A DNA stretch of 64,000 nt from contig BSQZ01000015.1 of NCBI GenBank assembly GCA_033239005.1, positions 8,381,001 to 8,445,000 of the forward strand. The letters run 5' to 3'. Within the stretch, counting starts at the first letter, position 1. Each line of letters starts with the position of its first letter. This DNA comes from Lamellibrachia satsuma (taxonomy: Eukaryota > Annelida > Polychaeta > Sabellida > Siboglinidae). The position numbers and the translations under genes are program-made. This document shows positions 46,830 through 59,929 of the stretch, piece after piece. The notes beneath the pieces were generated by a model. That model did not search any database. It was not told where the DNA came from and saw nothing but the letters and a program-made list of their open reading frames with translations.

Positions 46830-47966
46830 TGCCCTGCGCGGGCCTAGAATTTGATCCCAAGCCCGGCCCGCAATTAGCAGTTAAAGTCCAGGCCCGGCCC
46901 AGGCCCGGCCCAGGCCCGACCCAGACCGTGAATGTTTGGCCCAGGCCCAACCCGGCCCGGCCCACAAGTTTCAGGCCCAGGCCCGGCCCATACCCGCGGG
47001 CCAAAGATGGGTAAGCCCGCGGCCCGCAAGCCCGCGGCCCGCTAAGTTTAGAGAAGATAAACCTGTAAATAAACCTGAAGAAAAATAAAGAAACACTTCT
47101 TAGTGTCATTACTATTAAATATGATAACATTCGTTATATTTTGCTTTAATGTATTGGCTTATGGTTAGGGTAGGATATTTGTCTAACCCTGACTTAACCC
47201 TTATGCAAGCCATAACCCCAATTTATATTGTTAATTGAATTAGCTCAAATAAGTTAACATAATTTAATATGATATTTCAATTAAATGTCACCCACTGGCA
47301 CTGACACCCAGTGGCATTTCCAGCAGGCCTGCAGTCACTAGCCTGAGACAGACATGTTCAGACATGTGTGAATTAGTACAAGTGTGAATGAATTAGGACT
47401 GGGGAGAAATACCAATTACCAACTGGGTTTGGATACTGGGTAGTGGGCTAGTGGCCTAGTGGGCACTTGGCAGTGGGCAGGTCATTCAGGTGGGCAATGT
47501 TTGGAGGGAAGACCTAGCCAATAGAATATCCACTGGTAGGGTTAAAGGGTGATAAGTTGATAGTTAATCATGGCTTGATTGCCTCTGCAAATATTTCTAA
47601 ATTAAATCGTTGGGGCTGGCTACTTCCAGCCCAGCCAAGTGAACTTATGGGGCCATTATATTCCATGCAAGGTATCAACTATATAATACTAAATAAATAA
47701 TGTTAAGCATTCATTAACCGGAATTACTATTTATAATCACTTTTATTAAAAAATAAAGTAATAATCGGTGTTTTGTATGAATATTTTTATATTGTCCAGG
47801 CCCAGCCCAGGCCGCTCACACTAGGCCCAGGCCCGGCCCAAGCCCGATGTGTTTAAATTGTTTTCAGCCCAGGCCCGGCCCGGCCCGGGCCCGCAGTATG
47901 GAGGCCCGGCCCGCGGGCTGCGGGCCAGGCCGGGCTTGGACCCAAAGCCCGGCCCGCGCAGGGCAC
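46829..47966. mobile_element. GC-rich TIR element inserted in the (AT)n tract
   Basis: GTGCCCTGCGCGGGCC at 46829 is mirrored by GGCCCGCGCAGGGCAC ending at 47966. The mirrored similarity continues through AAGCCCGGCCCGC and CAGGCCCGGCCC-type repeats for about 180 bp on each side, with an AT-rich middle (47045-47795) of no coding capacity. The flanks are AT dinucleotides, so a target duplication cannot be read. GC-rich subterminal repeats of this kind are seen in some hAT-like MITEs; the class is unproven. Confidence 0.65.
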
Positions 47967-47974
47967 AAATATAT

Positions 47975-49115
<1,141 letters not shown>

Positions 49116-50820
49116 AACTACTCTCGCTGGGTCGGTTGTGTTCGGTTGGTGGTCGGCTTGGAAGACATACGCGCAGCGTCCGGGGGGCTGCTTCAAGGGA
49201 CACGACGAAGAGTACCAGCGACGACGAGTCCCCCTGTGGAGTGTAGAGTTGAATGGGGCAGGGGTTGAATTCCATTCGCCAAGATGTGGCTAGTTTGTTT
49301 AAATCGCATCTGCGCGACTGGATATTGTCGTGTAGACAATAACGTTGTCAGCAAAAAGTCGGGACAGCAATGCATTATTTCTTGAGCGTCAGGATAAGTC
49401 TTTGATGAGGTACTTTATCAAACTCAGATTGACCAGGTTATCTTGTTAAAACGCTAGCACTTGCAGCACGTCACAGCCAATGTTGTTAGCTTCTGTTGCG
49501 CAAGTTTGCTGCACTCACGTGCGTGTGACACTGGGCAGTAATTCGCTGGATAGTATCGATCTCCTTTTTTGAAGATCGGTGCAATATTTGTTTCTTTCCA
49601 GCCGTCTGGTACATCGCAAGTTTAAGGGATTTGGATAATTGTGTGAATAATATCAACAACTGCTCTATAGCTGTTTGTTTGAGGACCTTGGGTGGAACAT
49701 GTCTGGTCCCATATAGCCTTGATATTTTTAAGTGCTTGGTTGCCTACTGTGGTGATATTAATTTGGAAATCAAGGGATATTGGTTCAGATTCCTGTGGGG
49801 GTGGATTTTACACAGAACTGAACTGGGGACTTGGGACACTGGCTGTTTCTAGGAATGTGTCCTTCAAAATTCCATTCTATATAATAGTGCAGTACACACT
49901 GAATCCGTTTGCCCGTTTGATGTTATTAAATATGTGATCCCTGGCTTTCAGTAGTTCTTCACTGAACTGTTTATTCGGTTAAAGGTGTCTCGGCTGGTGT
50001 TGATATACTCATAAGTCATGTTAAGTTCACTTTTCATAACTTTCCATGGAGCACACTTTCTTGTAGATGGGTAGTTTTCCTGGGTTTGTGTGTAGGGGAG
50101 AGTTGTCGGGATTGGACCAGTTCCTTGATCGGACCAGTGCAGTATATTCCATATTACTGTATACCGTGGTATCATCTATCGATTATATCATTCATCAGTG
50201 GCACTTCGGATGACACGATAAGTTTCGACGAAATAGCAGTACTTTTTAATATTTATCATTGAAAGTAGGTTTCCTGTCATCACCATAATAACCAGGCCGA
50301 GAGCAGCTCAGTACAACACCCCATGGTAGGCAAAAATGTGTGTCCATCAAGAGTATAGGAGCCCAACGTATATGGTGATAATAAGAATTTTAAAAGTGGA
50401 TATCGTATGCTTGTTGTGACAATGCAATATTTTTGACACGTGCAATTCCACGATTGGACCACTGCAGTTGCCACAATTGGACCAGTGACCCACATCAATA
50501 GATGTGTGTGATTATTCCAACATAGTTGATTGATTACCAGAAAGTAATATTAGACAAGGGAGCAATTATAATAATACAAATAAAGGAAGTTGCTAAGTGG
50601 TCCAATCGAGGGGGACTTGTAACAGACCACATTTGGTCACACGTAAATGTACATCATTGTGGACTACCAGAGACTTTGTATTTTATGAGGGTTTACATAA
50701 GTTTGAAACTATATCAACATAGAAGTAAATTTTGGTTTCGTCTTATTTACTAAATAAGCCCTTATTTAGTAAATAAAAATAAACAACAATAACGTTCCAG
50801 TTATAATTGGATTTTATTTT
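49116..50820. other. flank of the pogo-like element
   Basis: No gene. Five WTTGGACCA-type motifs between 50113 and 50605 (see findings). A weak plus-strand frame at 49631-49937 is unrecognised. Confidence 0.4.
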
Positions 50821-50837
50821 ACAGATAGACATTGATT

Positions 50838-51730
50838 ATGACAAAGAAGTACTGCAAATGGGAACCATCTGAGATGAACCTTGCTATTGGTGTAATAAGA
50901 AGAGGAGATGTGGGGTTAAATGCAGCATGCAAAACATATGGTGTACCGAAGGCAATACTCTCGCGACACGAGAAAAATCTAAATATGTATGCCAAAGAGG
51001 ATACCATATTTCATGGAGAAGTACCTTGCCTTGGAGATGGGTTAGAAGATGAATTGGTAAGCCATTGCTTAGCTTTAGAAGAACTGTATTTTGGGTTGAC
51101 GATGGATGGCCTACGTCGTCTGGTGTTCCAAATTGCCAAAAAGCACAGCAATGGCGAGAGCACAAGGCTTTAATAAGTCAAGAGTACAATAGTTTTTTTT
51201 AACTACAAGAGGGCATTTATGATCGTGAAAAACTAACTCCACATAGGCTGTACAACATGGACGAGACAAGCCTGTCTACTGTACAACATGGACAGGGAAA
51301 AGTAGTAGGGCTTTGTGGGGAAAACAAGTTTGAGCGAAAGTTCTACTTGGTAGTTTGCGTAAATGCTGCTGGAAAATATGTTTCCCTAATGGTTATATAT
51401 AAACGGAAGAGGATGAAAATAGAAGTGACAAATGGTAGACCTCCGGGGTTGTCTATTCATGCCAAGACAAAGGCTGGATGTCCAATGAGGGGTTTGTTAC
51501 CTGGCTGAGACATTTCGTAGATTTTGTTAAAACAACAACGGGGGAGAATGTTGTGCTTATACTCGATGGCCACGTAAAGGTATACCACGTGTCCCACACA
51601 AAGACTTTGACTGCAACTGAGATGGCTCGGGAAGCTGGAGTTGTCTCACTTCCGCCACACACGACTCACCGACTCCAGCCTTGGATGTCGCCTTTTTCGG
51701 ACAGTTTGGGAAATACCATGATGTTGCATT
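50838..51730 (+). pseudogene. pogo/Tigger-like DDE transposase, broken
   Basis: Starts MTKKYCKWEPSEMNLAIGVI with a psq-type helix-turn-helix (AACKTYGVPKAILSRHEK) in residues 5-55, then GLTMDGLRRLVFQIAKK typical of the region before the catalytic core. A stop at 51171 ends the first frame. The core continues at 51257 as YNMDETSLSTV (first Asp, MDET), then VLILDGHVKVYHVSHTKTLT (second Asp, LDGH), LPPHTTHRLQP and, after one extra base, the DVAFF-type block with the third Asp. This is DDE_1 (pogo/Tigger/CENP-B superfamily). Three or more frameshifts make it inactive. Confidence 0.85.
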
Positions 51731-52230
51731 GAGGATGTGGATGTGAGAACATGTAGGCAGACCAGTGACAACATGGCAAGTCGCCCAAATTCTGAATGTG
51801 GCGTACGGAAAAGCGACATCCGTCCAGAATGCTGTTAGTGGCTTCAGGAAGGCAGCTAGTCTGTGGCCATTGACCATAGAAGTATTCCAAGACTCCGACT
51901 TCGCTGCTGTTACGGTAACTAATGTAATCACGGAAGCTACACAAGAGCACAACCCTACGCCACCTCTGACCCCAGCTGTTCAGCTCCAGCTGTTGCTATG
52001 GTTACTGTACAAGAGCACAAATCTACGCCACCTCTGACCCTAGCTCCAACACTGATATATATTGCCATGGAAGCAGTACCAGAGTTATGCCCACTGCTAC
52101 CGCTGCCTATGCTACCTTGGATGCCAACAGGACATGGCTGTAACCAGCGCAAGGAGTTGATTTTTAAACATTTTATTGAACTGTCGTCACTACCAGTAGC
52201 AAAGCCAAAGGCGATGGTCTGAAAACGGAA
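51731..52230 (+). pseudogene. possible C-terminal end of the pogo-like transposase
   Basis: The frame 51765-52037 (VAQILNVAYGKATSVQNAVS GFRKAASLWP) fits the end of pogo-like transposases, where a ...A.....I..GFR.TGI.P pattern follows the catalytic core. After that a near-repeat (CAAGAGCACAA..TCTACGCCACCTCTGACC at 51940 and 52010) is low-information. Confidence 0.65.
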
Positions 52231-53094
52231 AGTAACATCGCATGCGTGTGACCTTACTTGCAGTTCCTACAAGAACAACTTGGTTGCGAAAACAGTAATG
52301 TAAAAAAATCAAAGAAGAAAGAAACTAGTTAAACAAAGCAAAATCGGACCGGAAAAAGCTATGCCTACACCCACCCAAGCCAAGAGCTCAATACTTCTAA
52401 GACCACTGCAACTCAATCGAGAGCACACAACATAATGCGGTGAGTAATGGATGTGACGAAAGAAACTGGCGGTGCAGTGCATGCAAATTGTGGGACAGAA
52501 CGAGTTCCGATGACATCGCTGAATACGAATTGAAGGAGTTCATTTCAACTATTCCGTAGCCATTGACCCGACACCTGCGCATCGGCCCGCTTGCATGGAT
52601 GGAATTAGAAGACTACGAACATTAGGCCCTGTTACCACTGCAGTTGACACTATGCAGGCATAGTGCGACGTGTAATGGATGTGATGAAAGACTCTGTGAT
52701 GCCAGTGCATGCAATTGCGAGACAGAATATGTTCTGGTGGGCTCTAAAATTCCGGACTTACTTTTGGTCCAAACAAAGACATTGGGTGGGCCAACCGAGG
52801 AAACCGTGTCCACGGTTGGACCTTTTTGTCATTTTTTTATTATATTTTTGTAAACTTCATCAATCATTTTCCTGTGATTAATATGGTTGTTGTTGAAAAT
52901 AAAATATAAACTCTATGCTAGTATATTGTTTACTGCAATTCCATTTGTTTTTGCGCCTATATCCAAGTTTATCGTTAGGAGTCCCAATCCCAGCAACTCT
53001 CCTCATATCAAACGGTGGTTGTGCTTAGATATGTAGTATATGAGTTAAAGTACCAGTGGGTAGTAATATACAATTATAACTTACCAATTGACTT
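52231..53094. other. region with two related Cys-rich pieces
   Basis: Two copies of TAATGGATGTGAYGAAAGA (52447 and 52674), each followed by a Cys-rich reading (CDERNWRCSACKLW; CDERLCDASACNC). They could be remnants of a C-terminal zinc finger of a transposase. No intact frame. A (T)n stretch at 52835 and a probable poly-A signal (AATAAAATATAAA, 52898) follow. Confidence 0.35.
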
Positions 53095-53099
53095 CATAT

Positions 53100-53302
53100 T
53101 GTCACGGCTGCATATAGTGACGCCATCTGGCGACTACAGATACACCTTAGTCGGTTACCCTAGTCTATAGGAGTACCTCGGGCTCTGGGGTACGGAGACG
53201 CAGACCATGTATTGAGTTATTGAAATACACCTCATGAATATCAATCCCAATAATACCGTGTTGTAATGCTAATGATAAGTACATACCACAAGTACTATTA
53301 CA
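53100..53302 (+). repeat. 5' LTR of gypsy B
   Basis: 203 bp, starts TGTCACGGCTGCATATAGTG and ends AGTACTATTACA. It differs from the 3' LTR by C/T and A/G changes near 53125 and 53139, one near 53266 and two near 53287-53290. Confidence 0.92.
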
Positions 53303-53431
53303 TGGTGGCAGCAGCGTACGAACTACACGCCACACGTCAAGTTTGAGTCACAGACAGGTTGAAAATCGTAAGTTGACGGCAACGCCAGCCGACCTGTACT
53401 GTATTGTCGCCCATACGAATTGACACTGAAA

Positions 53432-54937
53432 ATGACAGATCTGTCAGGCACCGATCCGCCTAGGATGGACTGGTCATCGGCCGATCTGCCGAGTACGTTC
53501 CGTACGTTCAGACAGTACTGCGAACTGATATTCAAGGGGCCGCTAAGTGCCAAAACCGAGGAAGAGCACGTCACATACGTCCTGCTCTGGATAGGGCAGG
53601 ACGGCCTAAGCATATACAACACATGGGAAATGACGACAGCCGAACGAAAGCTCCTCGCCCCACTGTGGTACCGGTTCGATAAGCAAGTGGAGCCAAAAAG
53701 CAACTTCAGGCTGAATCGGTTCCACTTACAAAAGTTCCGGCAAACGTCATGCGAGTCCGCAGACGATTATATGATCAGGTGCTGGCTCCAAGCCAATAAA
53801 TGTAAATTCCGAGACTCGCGTGAAGTCGGCGAAAGACTGCTGGAACAATTGATCGTGGGAGTCCGGCACAAAAAAGTGCAAGAACAGCTGCTAGCCAAAC
53901 CTGATTCCTACACACTGGACGCAGCTATGGATCTAGCGTGGACCCACGAAGCGATGATCTCCGACATCGAGCAGTTGCACAATGACAAACTGACCGTCGA
54001 TTATGTATCCCGCCAAAACAACGACAGGCGGTCGACACATCCGTGCGCTTATTGTGGTGGGAGCCATCCACCCAAGCCCAAGAACCGTTGTCCCGCATAT
54101 GGGTCACACTGTGACGCGTGTGGGAAGCCCAACCACTGGAAGAAGGTCTGCAGAGCCACAGGTCAGCAGGAACCTGCCCGCTTTCGCCGCAGCAGCAGAC
54201 CGCGCTTGCTACAGCAGAGGCCACGGTCGCAGTCACGGCATCGTGGACCGACTGCAGAGCGACGACCCACATATCGTCAACGCGACAGCTCGCACACTCG
54301 CGTGTACGCGGTTGAACAGTCGCCATCACTCGCAGAGTCATTTGATGCGCTCACCTTCGATATCGTGAATGTTGCGGACACGAGAGACGAAGTGTTCGCC
54401 TCCCTGAGTATCACCCTGGCAGACAAGCCTAACGTGCCTGCTACATTGAAGGTCAAGGTCGACACCGGCGCACAGGGGAATATTCTGCCGCTGCGCATTT
54501 TTCGCCGTATGTGCCCAGCGAAACTGGACTCGGAGGGGTTCCCTATTCCGGGTAGTCTGTTGCCCAGCGAAGTCCAGCTGACAGCCTACAACGGCACGAG
54601 CATACGGCAGTATGGCAAGATGACGGTGCCATGCAGCTACAACAGTGAGCGCATTGACACCGAGTTCTACGTGTCGGACTCGGCGGGACCGGCAATTCTG
54701 GGGCTGCCGTCATGCCGACGTCTCCACCTCATAGAGATGAACTGTGAGATCAAGAGTGTGCCGATTCGAGGGAATCGGCAATTTCAGCGGCGAATTCCAC
54801 ATCACTGTGGACAACTCGGTGACGCCAGTCATTCACGCCCCTCGACGCTGTTCAATCCATCTGAAGGACGAGGTCAAAGACGAACTCGACAACATGGAAC
54901 GGCTCGGTGTCATCTCCAAGGTGACCGAACCGACTGA
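53432..54937 (+). pseudogene. gypsy B gag and protease
   Basis: The first ATG in frame is at 53432 (MTDLSGTDPPRMDW). The first 190 residues are a capsid-like region. A Cys-rich block follows (CAYCGGSHPPKPKNRCPAYG) and then a zinc knuckle CDACGKPNHWKKVC near residue 235. The aspartic protease is recognised by VKVDTGAQGNILPL near residue 350 and the AILGLPSC flap-end motif near residue 430. After that (about 54745) the reading leaves homology and runs on to a stop at 54937, while RT begins in another frame. The linker normally found between protease and RT is missing, so there is a deletion at this joint. Confidence 0.88.
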
Positions 54938-56168
54938 TTGGGTTTCAAGCCTGGTCTACAGCCGTAAATCCAACAACAAACTGAGGATATGTCTTGATCC
55001 AAAAGATTTGAACACTGCCATTAAGCGCCCGCATTATAAGACTCCAACACTTGACGAGCTGACACACAAGCTCGCTGGAGCAACCGTCTTCTCCAAACTC
55101 GACGCGCGACACGGGTACTGGAGTGTGTCCTTGGACGAACCATCCAGCTTCCTGACGACATTCAACAGTCCGTTTGGTCGCTACAGGTTCCAACGTCTAC
55201 CATTTGGTTTGAACCTGAGCCAAGACGTGTTCCAAGAGCGAATGGACCACATTCTGGAGAACTGTGGAGGCACAATCAGGATAGCGGATGACGTCGCAGT
55301 ATTCGGCAAGAACGAGGCCGACCACGATGCGAACCTGCACAACTTAATGAAGACAGCGCGTCAGCATGGCCTAGTCTTCAATGCCGACAAATGCCACATC
55401 AAGCAGCCAAGAATGCAGTTCTTCGGGCTTATCTTCGACACTGATGGAGTGCACCCCGACCCAGGGAAGATCACGGCCATCAAGCAACTACAGGCGCCAC
55501 AAGACGCCACTCAACTCAAGGAGTTCCTGGGCATCGCAACTTACATGTCTCCCTTCACGCCAAATCTCTCACAGCACACCGCCATACTCAGAGACCTGCT
55601 GAAGAAGGACAGTGAGTTTGTGTGGACACCAGCGCACGAGAGCGCATTCCAGCGAACCAAAGACGCAATATGCAGAGAAGCTACGTTGAGCTACTTAGAC
55701 CCGGCAGTCGAGACGGTCGTGCAAGTCGACGCGTCGAGCCGCGGTCTGGGCGCCGTCCTACTGCAGAAGAACAAGCCTATCGCCTTCGCATCGAAGTCAC
55801 TCAGTGACTGTGAACGACGATACGTAAACATCGAGCGCGAGATGCTCGCAGTCGTCTTTGGATGTGAGCGCTTTCACACGTTCGTATACGGCAAGCGATT
55901 TACTGTAGAGTCCGATCACAAGCCTCTGAAGAATCTGGCAGCCGCCCCCCAACGTCTACAGCGGATGCTCCTACGCATTCAACCGTACGACATCGTCATC
56001 AAATACCGACCTGGTAAAGACGTCGCGTTCGCTGACCTACTCTCACGCCGAGCAGCAACAAGGAAAGTCTCAAGTTTGACATGCAGATCAACCACGTGCA
56101 GTTCTCCCCACACCGGCTGCAGCAGCTGCGAGACGAGACAGACAACGACGACGAGATGCTCTCTCTGA
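54744..56168 (+). pseudogene. gypsy B reverse transcriptase and RNase H
   Basis: RT reads from FEGIGNFSGEFHITVD through FSKLDARHGYWSVSLDE (first catalytic Asp), RFQRLPFGL, IADDVAVFG (catalytic pair), FFGLIFDTDGVHPDPGKI and LKEFLGIATYM. RNase H follows with VDASSRGLGAVLLQ, NIEREMLAVVFGCERFH and ESDHKPL, and ends IKYRPGKDVAFADLLSR. All catalytic acids are present. The frame then drifts; integrase starts in another frame near 56081. The RT and RNase H stretch itself has no stop. Confidence 0.92.
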
Positions 56169-57241
56169 AGTCCATCATCATGAGTGGCTGGCCAGAGACA
56201 AGGCGACAACTCGCTACTCAGCTCCGCCCCTACTGGCCATTCCGCGATGAGCTGACGGTCGACGATGGCATCATCATGAAGAGCGACCGCATCGTTATCC
56301 CACTCAGAGCCCGATCAGAGATCCTCGCGAAACTCCACCTGGCGCACCAGGGAGTGGAGAAAACTCGCCTGCGTGCCAGGTCATGTGTATACTGGATAAA
56401 CATCAACTGTGACATCGAGAATATGATCCAGCGATGCGACATCTGCCAACGCGAGTTGTGCGCACAGCCTTCGGAGCCGCTGATGCAGCACGAAGTGCCA
56501 TCACGGCCGTGGCAGGTCGTTGGCACCGACTTGTTTTCGATTGGCCGAAATAATTACCTCATCATCGGTGATTATTACTCAAAGTTCCCTTTCGTCGAAC
56601 TCATCGAGGGACGAGCGACGAGTGACATGATCGTCAAGTTGACAAAGCGTATCTTCAGCGAGCAAGGTGTCCCTGACAGAGTTGTCAGCGACAACGGAGG
56701 TCACTTCGACAGTCAGGCGTATAAACTCTTCGCTAAGGCTTGGGGATTTGAACACGTCACCTCCAGCCCGCACTACCCGAGATCAAATGGATTCGTGGAG
56801 CGGCAGATACAGACGATAAAGCGCACACTGAAGAAGGCAGCATCGGCCCGAGTCGACACAGACATGGCCATGCTGATTCTGCGGTCGACACCGATCGATC
56901 ACCATCTCCCTTCACCAGCCGAGATGCTGAACGCGCGAAAGATGAGGGCCAACCTGCCGGTGAAAATCCTGAACGCCCACCCGGAGAAGGGCGCGATATC
57001 CGAACGCCTGTTCGAGCGACAGCGTCAACAAAAAGTGTATCACGACCAGGGAGCGATCGCGCAACTCACCCCGCTGGTCCGTGGACAACCCGTTCGCATC
57101 CAGCACCACGTCACAGGGAAGTGGAACCCGGCAACCATCGAGACCGTGCGTCCGGAACCAAGGTCGTATGACGTCCGCACAGCAAGTGGTGGAGTTCTCC
57201 GCCGCAATCGTGTACAGATCCGCAGGTCACACGAGACTTGA
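56081..57241 (+). pseudogene. gypsy B integrase
   Basis: Domains in order: linker helix; HHCC zinc-binding region (HLAHQGVEKTRLRAR, CDICQRELC); catalytic core with GTDLF (first Asp), VSDNGGHFDS (second Asp) and SNGFVERQIQTIKRTLKKA (Glu); then a short C-terminal domain (GQPVRIQHHVTGKWNPATIE). The stop is at 57239-57241, followed by a Pro/Thr-rich region in other frames up to the purine tract. The frame itself is complete. Its link to the RT frame is broken by an indel near 56060-56090. Confidence 0.92.
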
Positions 57242-57549
57242 CCTATTGACGCCGACCCCGTGTCACACCCTGACGACATGCCTAGCACGGCCGCCGCTGA
57301 GCCAGTGGAGCGTCCCGACGAGGCACACGACTCCGGCAAGCGAGTCCGCTTCAGCACTCCTGAAGCAGGCTACCAGACCCGCTCTGGACGGCTCAGCAAG
57401 CCTCCAGCCATGTTCAATTTGTAACTCTATCTTGATCTTGTCCGTTGATAGTATGTTACGGTTGCAAGGCTGCTTATATAACTATGTTAATGTAGTAAGC
57501 CACACTTAGTTGTTCTTGTTCTGATGTTCTTGTTTTATAAGAAGAGGGA

Positions 57550-57752
57550 TGTCACGGCTGCATATAGTGACGCTATCTGGCGACTGCAGATACACCTTAG
57601 TCGGTTACCCTAGTCTATAGGAGTACCTCGGGCTCTGGGGTACGGAGACGCAGACCATGTATTGAGTTATTGAAATACACCTCATGAATATCAATCCCAA
57701 TAATACCGTGTTATAATGCTAATGATAAGTACATACTACGAGTACTATTACA
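57550..57752 (+). repeat. 3' LTR of gypsy B
   Basis: 203 bp, same borders as the 5' LTR. The purine tract touches its first base. Confidence 0.92.
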
Positions 57753-57757
57753 CATAT

Positions 57758-58454
57758 AACAGACACGGCATGGACAAATAAGTTATCATATGACAACTGC
57801 ATCAAGAGTGTAAACATACGTGGCAGACACCAAAAGACATAACGGCAAGAGTGAGAAACGGGGGAGAAACGAAGAACAGAACAAGAGCCAATATATCATA
57901 TGTGCATTGAGGACACCTATGACGTCATCCTTATTGACATGCAATCATCCCCCAGTCACATTTCAAGTGGATCACTGTTTATCAGTGCCATCTCACAAAG
58001 TTCTGTATCATATGGCCTCTAACCTCGAAGTGAGCAGCAGAAGTGGCTATCCAGCTGTTGGATATATTTCTCCTGTTCAGAGCCCCTGCAATACCCAGTT
58101 CCCATCTCTATGGTGGATAGAGGAAGGGGGATCCACATCCTGGGGGGTCATCATTGACCATGGCGACAACTTATACACTACTGCTGTGAAGACTAGGATC
58201 CTTATATATATATATTCACACAACCAATTCGACTTATGCCCACAACACCTTCTATACCAGTCAGACACCAACCAAGACCAATAGATATCTCTCCGCCATG
58301 CATTAAAAACTTCAGCGACTCGTGGACAAGGTTTTGTCAGATGTGACTGTTGCAGTCTTCTTTTAAAATGTACTAGCAACAGGTGCAAGTGCTACAAAGC
58401 AAAACGAATGTGTAACAGCCGGTGTCACAACAGTCTGAGCTGCCCTAACAAGTG
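57758..58454 (+). pseudogene. KRBA2-like integrase C-terminal remnant with CXC-type Cys tail
   Basis: Read in two frames: PVPISMVDRGRGIHILGG, then in frame 1 GVIIDHGDNLYTTAVKTRIL and HNQFDLCPQHLL. After a TAG at 58282-58284 the same frame continues RGQGFVRCDCCSLLLKCTSN RCKCYKAKRMCNSRC HNSLSCPNK to a natural stop at 58453-58455. Such a D.YkiGt..G.L...Y.rnqF..c...LL stretch with a GQGFvrCnC..kC.tnrC.CkKa...CnsrCH tail closes KRAB-A-domain-2-like integrase proteins derived from transposons. Only the C-terminal part is present; the catalytic core was not found. Confidence 0.6.
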
Positions 58455-58455
58455 A

Positions 58456-59310
58456 GAACGAACTATATGACATGCTAATAACTAATCATCAAGTTATTAG
58501 TGAAGTAAATTCTCCTTTTAAGACCAGACATGATTTGATTTGTCGTCTTTTATAATTATCTTCTGGGTAATGTGTATAATTTCTCTCAGTGGCAAGTATA
58601 CCTACTAGTATGCTTCATGTCTTTCATGATAACTAGTGAGTATAATAATTATTTAGTAATATTTGTTAAATACAATATTAGCTTTCACCAATACTGTGAT
58701 GTAAAATATTATGAATTTAACATTCTTGGCTTAAAAACAACTACCCCGGGGTATATGCTCTCATCCATATCCATACATATAATTATGAGAATATGGCATG
58801 TTGTTTAATTTGTTTGACATATATTGTGGAAATGTAACGCATTGATATAATTTCCAATGATACAGTAGACTATTGCAAGTTGTAGAATCATAATAAGTTA
58901 TATGTTGTTCAATAAGACAGTGTTGTTGTGTTTTAAGTATGTACGTAACATTTCCAACAGTTAATTTAAGATACACAATAGAATACAAATTGTAATTGAT
59001 ACTTCAGTGTTTGCTCTGGGAATAATGGCACAAAGCGCACTTAGGGAGACTGGGGCATTGCACCTCGTAATAAAAACATTAATTTGATAAGTGGTTTCGA
59101 TCATGTGGAGTAACTTCAATTCCTGGTGTTCTACACGATCCAAAGTGAACCTGAACAATAATTTTAAATCATAATTTCATTACAATATAAAAACTATTTT
59201 TGAATGTGAGAAATAGATAGCTGCTAGGTTGCAATTTCTGAAAATATTGGACTAGGTAGATGAAAAACAGCAAGTTTGCCCACATCACTTGTCATTAACC
59301 AAGGGAGCAC
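58456..59310. other. unannotated AT-rich stretch
   Basis: No gene or array recognised. Confidence 0.35.
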
Positions 59311-59313
59311 TGT

Positions 59314-59488
59314 TTCAGTCATTATGCGAAATGACTGCACCTCTTTTCCAGTCATTTAGCATAATGACTGAAATTTTCAGTCATTTCGCGAAATGCCTGA
59401 GTGTGAAAAATAGGTAGCAGTCATTTCGTATAATGCCTAAACATGTCAGTCATTGCGTGAAATGACTGATTACGCAAACTGACTGTCA
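59314..59488. repeat. array of CAGTCATTTCGCGAAATGACTG-type palindromes
   Basis: Five to six half or full copies of CAGTCATTTCG/CGAAATGACTG, the best being GTCATTTCGCGAAATGCCTG and CAGTCATTGCGTGAAATGAC. Each copy can form its own hairpin. Confidence 0.8.
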
Positions 59489-59929
59489 TCAGTGTGTGGA
59501 GGAAGCACAAACATGATTGTGATCTTACCATAACAATAACCTAAAATCCTTCAAGTGATCATGTTTTCAAATGCAGCATAAAGAATACTAACATCATGTT
59601 TTAGCTGTAAATTATAGTACTTCGATGTACCAGTCTACACAAAATGCATACATTTGCCAACTTCATCATCATATTTATTTCAACAACAATATATTTACAT
59701 CACTTATACAGTGCATATATCAATGAAAAAACAAACTGTTGAAAAAGGGTAAAAAGAAGTGCAATACATATAATGTTTACTCTTTTAATTAATATCAGGT
59801 TAGATAAAAAAATAAACAACTAAAGTACCAGAACATTTCTAGAAAAACACTAAACAATGTGTTTGCATTCAGATGAACGGTCATTTAATTTGTCTTGTTG
59901 ATGTTACGTAATCGGCGAGAATAGGTTAT

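Larger units (their letters stand above)
53100..57752 (+). mobile_element. Ty3/gypsy LTR retrotransposon B
   Basis: LTRs of 203 bp at 53100-53302 and 57550-57752, TG..CA, flanked by CATAT on both sides (53095-53099, 57753-57757). The two LTRs differ at about five positions by eye. A TGGTGGCAGCAGCGTACG primer-binding region starts at 53303 and a purine tract (AAGAAGAGGGA) ends at 57549. Order gag, protease, RT, RNase H, integrase. Three frames are used with deletions at the joints, so it is not intact but is the least damaged LTR element here. Both gypsy elements carry IADDV/ISDDI-type RT boxes, as in Mag-like lineages. Confidence 0.95.
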
